Position numbers and translations under genes: made by a program. Positions 16,170-21,344 of a stretch of DNA of 21,344 bases are shown here, one piece after another; position 1 is the stretch's first letter, and every line of letters begins with the position of its first letter. The notes under the pieces were generated by a model. The model saw only the letters and a list, made by a program, of their open reading frames with translations, made no database searches and was not told the origin of the DNA. The DNA lies in NCBI GenBank assembly GCA_902472795.1, contig CABROZ010000030.1:1-21344 (forward strand), in the 5' to 3' direction. This stretch comes from an uncultured Bacteroides sp. Lineage in GTDB: Bacteria > Bacteroidota > Bacteroidia > Bacteroidales > Bacteroidaceae.

Positions 16170-17433
16170 AATAATGGCCCCTGTCGGCTCGCGCGAGTCG
16201 CTGGCCGCCGCCATACAGGCCGGAGCAGACTCCATCTACTTCGGCATCGAGAACCTGAACATGCGTGCCCGTTCGGCCAACACGTTCACCATCGACGACT
16301 TGCGCGAGATAGCCCGCACCTGCGACGAGCATGGCATGAAGAGCTACCTCACCGTCAACACCATCATTTACGACCAGGACATTCCCCTGATGCGCACCAT
16401 CGTGCGTGCCGCCAAGGATGCCGGCATATCGGCCATCATTGCTGCCGACGTAGCCGTGATGACCTACGCCCGCGAGATAGGGCAGGAGGTACACCTCAGC
16501 ACGCAGCTCAATATCAGCAACGTCGAGGCTTTGCGCTTCTATGCCCAGTTTGCCGACGTAGTGGTGCTGGCACGCGAGCTCAACCTGGACCAGGTGGCCG
16601 AAATTTACCGTCATATCTGCGAGGAGAATATCTGTGGCCCGTCGGGTCAGCGCATCCGCATTGAGATGTTCTGTCACGGTGCCCTGTGCATGGCCGTCAG
16701 CGGCAAGTGTTACCTCTCGCTTCACCAGATGAACAACTCTGCCAACCGCGGTGCCTGCATGCAGGTGTGCCGCCGCTCGTACATCGTGCGCGACAAGGAG
16801 ACCGACGCCGAACTGGAGATTGACAACCAGTACATCATGTCGCCCAAGGACCTGAAGACCATTCACTTTATGAACAAGATGATGGATGCCGGTGTGCGGG
16901 TGTTCAAGATAGAAGGCCGTGCCCGCGGCCCCGAGTACGTGCGTACCGTAGTTGAGTGCTATAAGGAAGCCATCCGTGCCTATTTGGACAACACATTTAC
17001 CGACGAAAAGATTGAAGAATGGAACCGCCGCTTAGCAACTGTATTCAACCGCGGCTTCTGGGACGGCTACTACCTGGGCCAGCGTCTGGGCGAATGGACG
17101 AAGAACTACGGTTCGGCAGCTACGGAGCGCAAGATATACGTGGGCAAAGGCATCCGCTACTTCTCGAACATCGGCGTAGCCGAGTTCTTAGTTGAGGCTG
17201 CCGAAATCAGTGTGGGCGACAAACTGCTCATCACCGGACCTACCACCGGAGCCGAGTACGTCACATTAGAGGAAGCACGCGTTGACCTGAAACCCGTGCA
17301 GACCGTCCATAAGGGCGAGCATTTCTCCATGAAGTCTGTTAAGATACGCCCCAGTGACAAGCTCTATAAGTTAGTGACCATCGAGGAACTGAAACGTTTC
17401 AAGGGACTGGATGTGGAGAAGCAACGAGGATAA
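16150..17433 (+). CDS. U32 family protein, probable tRNA/rRNA hydroxylation enzyme (TrhP/RlhA-like)
   Basis: 427 residues. Once annotated as collagenase-like peptidases, characterised relatives (TrhP/YegQ, RlhA/YdcP) are needed for hydroxylation of tRNA U34 or 23S rRNA using prephenate-linked chemistry and an iron-sulfur site. The U32 signature is clear: EMFCHGALCMAVSGKCYLS at about 172-190, followed by GACMQVC, giving a cysteine cluster (175, 180, 187, 203, 207) able to bind a cluster. The N-terminal TIM-barrel start ELKDFEIMAPVGS and the C-terminal beta-barrel part (about 325-420) are both present, with a length like TrhP. It starts inside the HEPN gene (20-base overlap), so its translation is probably coupled to that pair. 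Which RNA is modified cannot be decided here. Confidence 0.9.
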   Translation: MELKDFEIMAPVGSRESLAAAIQAGADSIYFGIENLNMRARSANTFTIDDLREIARTCDEHGMKSYLTVNTIIYDQDIPLMRTIVRAAKDAGISAIIAADVAVMTYAREIGQEVHLSTQLNISNVEALRFYAQFADVVVLARELNLDQVAEIYRHICEENICGPSGQRIRIEMFCHGALCMAVSGKCYLSLHQMNNSANRGACMQVCRRSYIVRDKETDAELEIDNQYIMSPKDLKTIHFMNKMMDAGVRVFKIEGRARGPEYVRTVVECYKEAIRAYLDNTFTDEKIEEWNRRLATVFNRGFWDGYYLGQRLGEWTKNYGSAATERKIYVGKGIRYFSNIGVAEFLVEAAEISVGDKLLITGPTTGAEYVTLEEARVDLKPVQTVHKGEHFSMKSVKIRPSDKLYKLVTIEELKRFKGLDVEKQRG

Positions 17434-17440
17434 TAACAAC

Positions 17441-17515
17441 GGTAAATGGTTAATGGTAAGTGATAAACTGTTGTGCAGATTGATATTAACCATTAATCAT
17501 TCACCATTAATCATT
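17441..17515. repeat. Hairpin built from 7-bp tandem units
   Basis: The left arm is four 7-mers in register at 17441, 17448, 17455 and 17462 (GGTAAAT, GGTTAAT, GGTAAGT, GATAAAC). The right arm is four 7-mers at 17485, 17492, 17499 and 17506 (ATTAACC, ATTAATC, ATTCACC, ATTAATC) plus ATT. The right-arm units are reverse complements of the left-arm units, separated by a 16-base loop. The structure fills the gap between the U32 gene and the thioesterase and ends five bases before the latter's ATG. Confidence 0.85.
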
Positions 17516-17520
17516 ATTTT

Positions 17521-17925
17521 ATGGCAGAAAAATACATCTACGAGCTGGAAATGAAGGTGCGCGACTACGAGTGCGACCTGCAGGGCATCGTGAACAATGC
17601 CAACTACCAGCACTATCTGGAACATACGCGCCACGAGTTTCTTACCTCCACAGGCGTCAGCTTTGCTGCCCTTCACGAGCAGGGAATCGACCCTGTGGTG
17701 GCACGCATCAGCATGGCTTTCAAGACTCCGCTGCGCAGCGGCGACGAGTTTGTGTCGAAGCTCTACATGAAGAAGGAAGGCATCAAGTATGTCTTCTATC
17801 AGGACATCTTCCGCAAGAGCGACGGTAAAGTGTCGCTGAAAGGGGTGGTAGAGACCGTTTGCGTGGTCAACGGACGGTTGAGCGACAGCGAACTGTTCGA
17901 CCGCATATTTGCGTCTTATATTTAG
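17521..17925 (+). CDS. Hotdog-fold acyl-CoA thioesterase (4-HBT/YbgC-like)
   Basis: 134 residues, the normal length of a single hotdog domain. The active-site region reads DYECDLQGIVNNANYQHYLEHTRHEFL, with the conserved Asp (Asp19) and the GIVNNANY segment of the 4-hydroxybenzoyl-CoA thioesterase/YbgC/FadM-like family. Such enzymes hydrolyse acyl-CoA or acyl-ACP thioesters in the cytoplasm; the chain preferred here is unknown. It starts just after a repeat-built hairpin and its stop codon is the first base of another one, so both ends of this mRNA could be strongly structured. On the same strand as U32 and dprA, but no promoter was recognised. Confidence 0.9.
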   Translation: MAEKYIYELEMKVRDYECDLQGIVNNANYQHYLEHTRHEFLTSTGVSFAALHEQGIDPVVARISMAFKTPLRSGDEFVSKLYMKKEGIKYVFYQDIFRKSDGKVSLKGVVETVCVVNGRLSDSELFDRIFASYI

Positions 17926-18134
17926 TTGACGAGTTGACGAGGGGACAAGTTGACAAGGGGAGGAAGAGTTAACAAGGGGACAAGTTAACGAGACCACAAG
18001 GAAAGGCAAACTGAGTATTTATGTTCTTTCCAACCTGTTAACTCGATTACTCGTGAGCTTGTCAACTCATTAACTCGTCCCCTCATCCCCTTGTCAACTC
18101 GTCAACTCGTCAACTCGTCAACTCGTTAACTCGT
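17925..18134. repeat. Large inverted repeat whose arms are 8-bp tandem arrays
   Basis: The right arm (18038-18133) is twelve 8-bp units in unbroken register, mostly TCAACTCG or TTAACTCG with variants TCCCCTCA and TCCCCTTG; four identical TCAACTCG units run from 18094. The left arm (17925-17991) is eight units of the complementary type (GTTGACGA, GGGGACAA, GTTGACAA, GTTAACGA) with one 3-base interruption. A non-repeated centre of about 46 bases separates them. The whole gap between the thioesterase and dprA is this structure. Confidence 0.88.
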
Positions 18135-18151
18135 ATCTAACATTTATTACC

Positions 18152-19276
18152 ATGAACACCGACGAACGAATCTGTAGCATCGCCCTGACCCTCTGTCCGG
18201 GCATCGGACATATTGCTGCCAAACGCCTGATTGATACCGCAGGCAGCGCAGCCGAAGTATTCCGTCTCCGTAAAGAACTGCCCAAACGCTTTCCGGGCAT
18301 CATTCATGCCTCTGCTGTGGCGGCGCTCGACTGTCCCGAAGCCTTCAGCCGGGCAGAAGCAGAGATGGAGTGGGCCGAAAAGAATCGTATCAGTTGCCTG
18401 ACGCTGGGCGACGAACGCTATCCGTCGCGTCTGCGCGAGTGCGAGGATGCGCCGGCAGTGCTCTTCTTCAAGGGCAATGCCGACCTGAACCGCCTGCGGG
18501 TGGTCAGCATGGTGGGTACACGCCACGCCACCGAGTACGGTAAGCAGTTCTGCACCGAGTTCCTGCACGACCTTTCCGAACTTTGTTCCGACGTACTGAT
18601 TGTCAGCGGACTGGCTTATGGCATCGACATACATGCCCATCGCGGTGCGCTGGCAAACGGACTTTCCACCGTAGCCGTACTGGCTCATGGGCTGGACCGC
18701 ATTTATCCGGCCGTTCATCGCAAGACGGCGGTCGATATGCTGGCCGAAGGCGGGCTACTGACCGAATTCCTGACCGATACCACCCCCGACCGTCACAACT
18801 TTGTCAGTCGCAACCGCATCGTGGCGGGCATGAGCGATGCCGTCATTGTGGTAGAATCGGCAGCCAAAGGCGGTTCGCTGATTACGGCCGAACTGGCCGA
18901 GGGCTACCATCGCGACTGTTTTGCCTTGCCCGGACGTGCCACGGACGAGTATTCGCGCGGTTGCAACCGGCTGATCCGCGACAACAAGGCAGCCCTGATC
19001 AACGATGCTGCCGACTTTGTGAAAGCCATGAACTGGGGACGGAGCACCGACCGCAGCAGCCGGATGGCGTCGGGCGTGCAACGCAGCCTTTTCCCCGAAC
19101 TGACCGAGGAAGAAGCACGTGTCGTCAAGATACTGAGTCGCAACGACCTGCACATCAATACGTTGGTGGTCGAAGCCAACATCCCGGTGAACCGCATGAG
19201 CGCCCTTTTGTTCGAACTCGAAATGAAGGGCATGGTCAAAGCGTTGGTAGGCGGAGTCTATCACTTGCTGGCGTAG
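18152..19276 (+). CDS. dprA: DNA-processing protein DprA
   Basis: 374 residues. DprA binds incoming single-stranded DNA and loads RecA during natural transformation; it is also widespread in species not known to be competent. The N-terminal helix-hairpin-helix-like region (CPGIGHIAAKRLI, about 15-27) is followed by the Rossmann-like core with GTRHATEYG (122-130), VSGLAYGID (151-159), FVSRNRIVAGMSD (217-229) and VESAAKGGSLITAELA. A C-terminal winged-helix domain (about 315-374, with INTLVVEANIPVNRMSALLFELEMKGMV) is present as in longer DprA proteins. The start ATG at 18152 follows an AT-rich gap of 17 bases after the 8-bp repeat hairpin. No frameshift or missing motif. Confidence 0.96.
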   Translation: MNTDERICSIALTLCPGIGHIAAKRLIDTAGSAAEVFRLRKELPKRFPGIIHASAVAALDCPEAFSRAEAEMEWAEKNRISCLTLGDERYPSRLRECEDAPAVLFFKGNADLNRLRVVSMVGTRHATEYGKQFCTEFLHDLSELCSDVLIVSGLAYGIDIHAHRGALANGLSTVAVLAHGLDRIYPAVHRKTAVDMLAEGGLLTEFLTDTTPDRHNFVSRNRIVAGMSDAVIVVESAAKGGSLITAELAEGYHRDCFALPGRATDEYSRGCNRLIRDNKAALINDAADFVKAMNWGRSTDRSSRMASGVQRSLFPELTEEEARVVKILSRNDLHINTLVVEANIPVNRMSALLFELEMKGMVKALVGGVYHLLA

Positions 19277-19286
19277 AGGTATGGGC

Positions 19287-19352
19287 AAAAAAAATGGAGT
19301 ACCGCCGTACTCCAATCTTTGTTTAACCTTAAATCTAATACTATGAAAAACA
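19287..19352 (-). ncRNA. Predicted small RNA, about 65 nt, between dprA and the sigma operon
   Basis: On the minus strand a well-formed promoter (19388-19358) would start transcription near 19352. About 40 bases further a perfect 8-bp stem with a GGCG loop (19314-19295) is followed by eight T (19294-19287), a textbook intrinsic terminator pointing leftward. There is no ATG in the predicted transcript on that strand. The unit is not the leader of any gene: the next gene in that direction, dprA, lies on the opposite strand. A trans-acting or decoy RNA is inferred; an unrecognised dispersed element carrying its own promoter is the alternative. Confidence 0.6.
19295..19314 (-). terminator. Intrinsic terminator of the predicted small RNA
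   Basis: TGGAGTAC (19295-19302) and GTACTCCA (19307-19314) form a perfect 8-bp stem around a 4-base loop, and the minus strand continues with eight T (19294-19287). On the plus strand only a loose T-rich stretch follows, so it may also end dprA transcripts but faces left. Confidence 0.8.
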
Positions 19353-19357
19353 CGTCG

Positions 19358-19388
19358 CAAAGGTACGAACTTTGGCGAAATCTGCAAA
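19358..19388 (-). promoter_or_regulatory. Bacteroidales sigma-type promoter of the predicted small RNA
   Basis: On the minus strand, TTTG (19388-19385), a 19-base spacer and TACCTTTG (19365-19358) match TTTG / TAnnTTTG exactly, with the same spacing as the promoters at 4454-4484 and 4674-4704. Confidence 0.75.
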
Positions 19389-19495
19389 TTCTGTAAGCAA
19401 AAAGCCGTTTTTTATAACATGCTTTAATATCGTTACAGGTCCTTTTGCATCTTTCGCCCGGTTTGGTGTCCTGTCTGTTGCCACTGTTCTTCTTT

Positions 19496-20083
19496 TTACT
19501 CCTCCGTCCGCGTATAGGCTTCAATCTCGCGGATGGCATCTTTGGCCTTGCGGCGCACTTTGTTGAGGTGTATCAGACCCATGATGGCTCCGACCACGAA
19601 TCCGACGCCTCCTCCGATGCAGATGGTTTCTCCTCCTTCCTTGGGATAGCTTTCAACGAGGAACCAGACTATCCACAGCGCGGCGAAGGGCAGGCCGAAG
19701 TACAGCCATTTCAGCCCCAGGCGGTTCATGCGTATCAGGGCCTGACTGATGTTTATCAGGTTGCCGGTCGATATTTCTTTGGGGTTTATTCCTTTGTGGC
19801 TGTATACCTGATAAATGCAGGCAACGATCAGAAAGAGGGAGGTCACGACGCAGAACAGCCACGAATAGCCCGTCGAGATGAAGAACAGGTTGCAATAAAT
19901 CAGTGCAAAGGGGACCAATATGTACATGGAGCGGATTTTCCGTTTGATGTAACCAAGTTTTTCCCGGATCGATTGCATGATCATCTTTTCGTTGACGATG
20001 GTTTCTTTCGCCAGTTTCTCTTTCAACAGTCTGATTTGCTGTTTCATTTCTTCCAGTTCGAAGTTATCTTGATGCTTTTCCAT
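19496..20083 (-). CDS. Four-helix membrane protein encoded after an ECF sigma factor
   Basis: 195 residues, no recognised family. An N-terminal charged, probably coiled-coil region (about 8-50, with KQQIRLLKEKLAKE) precedes four hydrophobic segments at about 53-71, 74-93, 127-143 and 154-173, the last with the Gly-rich CIGGGVGFVVGAIMG; a short basic and acidic tail ends the protein. It starts 12 bases after the sigma-factor stop codon, so the two are almost certainly co-transcribed. It has no zinc-binding anti-sigma motif (HxxxCxxC), so if it controls the sigma factor, it does so as an atypical membrane partner; it could as well be a target of the same regulon. The role is inferred only from position. 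Confidence 0.75.
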   Translation of the reverse strand: MEKHQDNFELEEMKQQIRLLKEKLAKETIVNEKMIMQSIREKLGYIKRKIRSMYILVPFALIYCNLFFISTGYSWLFCVVTSLFLIVACIYQVYSHKGINPKEISTGNLINISQALIRMNRLGLKWLYFGLPFAALWIVWFLVESYPKEGGETICIGGGVGFVVGAIMGLIHLNKVRRKAKDAIREIEAYTRTEE

Positions 20084-20095
20084 ACTGATGCGTTT

Positions 20096-20575
20096 TTAGC
20101 GGTTCGACATTTTTTTCAACTCCTCTTTGATGCGATACAGGCGCACGGACACGTTTTTGGTCGAGATACCTACAATGGCTCCTATCTCTTCGTAGCTCAT
20201 GTTCTCTAACCACAGCAGGACGATGGCGCGGTCGAAGGGCTTTAGCTTGTGGATGCGGTCGTAGAGCTGGCGGATTTGCCGGGAGTCTTCGTCGTTGTCC
20301 TTAAACAGGTTGATGTCCATCGTCAGTGGGAGGGTAGCCCGCTTCTGCTTTTTCCGTTCGTAGGAGATGCAGGTGTTGAAGCTCACTCTCCATATCCAGG
20401 TGTCGATGCTGCTTTGGTTCCGGAAGGAGGGATACCCTTTCCAGAGGTTGATGAGTACTTCCTGAAACAGGTCGCTGACTTCATCGGAATCGTTCGAGAA
20501 CATAAAGCACACCGTGTAGATGGTGCTTTTGTGTTCCTTGATCATTTGCGCAAATGTGGTGTCCAATGTTTCCAT
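20096..20575 (-). CDS. ECF-type RNA polymerase sigma factor
   Basis: 159 residues, two-domain layout of an extracytoplasmic-function sigma-70 factor. Region 2 (about 10-78) includes DLFQEVLINLWKGYPSFR and the DNA-melting/-10-binding part STWIWR-like segment (SSIDTWIWRVSFNTCISYERKK). Region 4 (about 105-155) has LKPFDRAIVLLWLENMSYEEIGAIVGISTKNVSVRLYRIKEEL, a helix-turn-helix that reads the -35 element. No regions 1 or 3 are present. It heads a two-gene minus-strand operon with a membrane protein. It is not followed by FecR or SusC homologues, so it is not of the carbohydrate- or iron-uptake FecI type by context. The region upstream of 20575 shows no TAnnTTTG promoter, so it may be self-regulated. 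Confidence 0.92.
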   Translation of the reverse strand: METLDTTFAQMIKEHKSTIYTVCFMFSNDSDEVSDLFQEVLINLWKGYPSFRNQSSIDTWIWRVSFNTCISYERKKQKRATLPLTMDINLFKDNDEDSRQIRQLYDRIHKLKPFDRAIVLLWLENMSYEEIGAIVGISTKNVSVRLYRIKEELKKMSNR

Positions 20576-20655
20576 ATCGAATTCTGATTTGTTTTTGTCC
20601 GTTAGACGCAGGTGTTGCCGGAAAAACTACACGAATATAGTGTTTTTTTATTCAT

Positions 20656-20743
20656 ACTTGCACGGTTTGCGAGCAACACTTGCATCGCTCCTGAGAGACA
20701 CTTGTACGGCTCGCGAGCAACACTTGCACGGCTCGCGAGCAAT
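20656..20743. repeat. Four 22-bp tandem repeats of the ACTTGCACGG type
   Basis: Units start at 20656, 20678, 20700 and 20722, each beginning ACTTG and most containing CGGCTCGCGAGCAA or a close variant; a fifth start (ACTTG at 20744) then decays. The units match the third unit of the palindromic element at 3770-3863, where ACTTGCACGG and CTCGCGAG also occur. Confidence 0.9.
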
Positions 20744-20772
20744 ACTTGAGTGTGTGTCGAAGCTTAGTTATA

Positions 20773-20922
20773 GTATCTGATTCCCCTCCTTCAGGAAGGA
20801 GGGGTGCCCAACGGGCGGGGTGGTAGGCTTTACGACACTCTGTATATTAATACTTTATGCTTTTACCTACCACCTCCCCCTTCGGGTACTCCTCCTTCCT
20901 GAAGGAGGAGAGTTTCAGATAC
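20773..20922. repeat. 150-bp inverted repeat with a stem-loop in each arm
   Basis: The outer arms GTATCTGA (20773-20780) and TCAGATAC (20915-20922) are exact complements, and the similarity continues inward to GGTAGG (about 20822-20827) and CCTACC (about 20866-20871) with scattered mismatches. Each arm also holds its own perfect 9-bp stem-loop: 20783-20791 with 20796-20804, and 20889-20897 with 20902-20910. The middle (about 20828-20865) is AT-rich. It has the look of a miniature palindromic intergenic element; no transposase is present. Confidence 0.82.
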
Positions 20923-20949
20923 TTTTATTTCGACACATCTTCAGGCAAT

Positions 20950-21059
20950 ACTTGGCAGGTTTGTGAGTCATACTCGTGGGCTTTGTCGGCAGAACCCGGC
21001 GGCATTGCTTGCAATATGCGGCGGGATTGCTTGTCGTTTGGCTGGACATTGCTTGTTGC
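20950..21059. repeat. Five diverged 22-bp tandem repeats
   Basis: Units start at 20950, 20972, 20994, 21016 and 21038. They are diverged but stay in register: ATTGCTTG recurs in the last three at the same place, and CGTGGGCTTT (20975-20984) equals the core of the array at 14129-14260. After 21060 the pattern changes to two 21-bp copies starting CGGCTAA (about 21061 and 21082). Confidence 0.7.
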
Positions 21060-21247
21060 AGCGGCTAACTATGGATGTTACGCGGCTAAAGTGGATGGTT
21101 ACGTCCGCCAAGTGGCACTTTGCGGGTGAAGGATGGATACGCGGAATACACGGATGAGGCGGATTTACACGGATGAAGAGTGGGAAAGAGGGAAATTGCC
21201 TTCACTCCTTCACCCGTATTCCATGCTGCTATCAATCAGGCAGATAG

Positions 21248-21279
21248 GGTGAAACATCCGGCTTCACGGAAGTTTCACC
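21248..21279 (+). terminator. Hairpin near the window end
   Basis: GGTGAAAC (21248-21255) and GTTTCACC (21272-21279) form a perfect 8-bp stem with a 16-base loop, followed on the plus strand by a T-rich stretch (21280-21290). No gene precedes it on this strand nearby, so it may be a remnant or end an unseen short transcript. Confidence 0.4.
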
Positions 21280-21344
21280 TTTTGCTTTCTGTGTTGTCCT
21301 GAAATAGGTTGACTCCATTTTGCCAGATTACTACTATAGGTTTA

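Larger units (their letters stand above)
20576..21344. other. Long gene-free region filled with repeats
   Basis: About 770 bases have no convincing gene on either strand. The contents, in order: the upstream region of the sigma gene (20576-20655), a 22-bp tandem array (20656-20743), a 150-bp inverted repeat (20773-20922), a second, more diverged 22-bp array (20950-21059) passing into a 21-bp repeat (about 21061-21102), two 19-bp-spaced CACGGATGA copies (21149, 21168), a hairpin (21248-21279) and an unassigned end. The open frame at 20857-21129 runs through the repeats and has no family features. Confidence 0.7.

Noticed and set aside
20857..21129. 90-codon open frame in the repeat region
   Set aside because: It crosses the end of the inverted repeat and the 22-bp array, and its residues show no family features or proper start context.
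20576..21344. Possible tRNA or other structural RNA gene
   Set aside because: I found no T-arm-like GGTTCGAATCC motif or cloverleaf in this or the other intergenic regions; the structure present is explained by the repeats.

Overview
This is a chromosomal window from a member of the Bacteroidales, most likely Bacteroides or Phocaeicola. The evidence is promoters of the TTTG-N19-TAnnTTTG type, starts without clear Shine-Dalgarno sequences, lipoproteins with SDDD-type residues after the lipobox cysteine, and the families present (fimbrillin-like protein with a FISUMP domain, BACON domain, M43-type metzincin lipoprotein). The species cannot be fixed from this sequence.

Layout. 1-1471: 3' part of mutS with a hairpin whose loop holds the stop codon. 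1826-3748: fimbrillin-like surface lipoprotein. 3941-4435 (-): Nim/PNPOx-type flavoprotein. 4788-8559: two surface lipoproteins, one made of several beta-sandwich-like modules and one BACON plus zinc metalloprotease. 8707-10863 (-): RNase R. 11041-14089: CDF cation transporter, extended SDR/epimerase and PAP2/AUR1-like membrane protein, closely packed on the + strand. 14318-15304 (-): tRNA-dihydrouridine synthase. 15415-17433: an MNT nucleotidyltransferase/HEPN pair overlapping a U32-family RNA-modification protein. 17521-17925: hotdog thioesterase. 18152-19276: dprA. 19287-19352 (-): a predicted free-standing small RNA. 19496-20575 (-): ECF sigma factor followed by a four-helix membrane protein. 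20576-21344: about 770 bases without a convincing gene, filled with repeats.

Most genes are ordinary housekeeping (repair, RNA decay and modification, transformation, ion transport) or typical Bacteroidales surface functions. The unusual content is between the genes. A degenerate repeat with an exact 22-bp period occurs at four places (about 3770-3863, 14129-14260, 20656-20743, 20950-21059), once folded into a perfect 48-bp palindrome. The thioesterase gene is bracketed by two hairpins whose arms are themselves tandem arrays, with 7-bp units on one side and 8-bp units on the other. A compact promoter-to-terminator unit of about 65 nt on the minus strand next to dprA is the best candidate for an unannotated RNA gene.

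All coordinates, motifs and repeat registers were read by eye from the sequence. Family assignments rest on motif recognition, not on searches.
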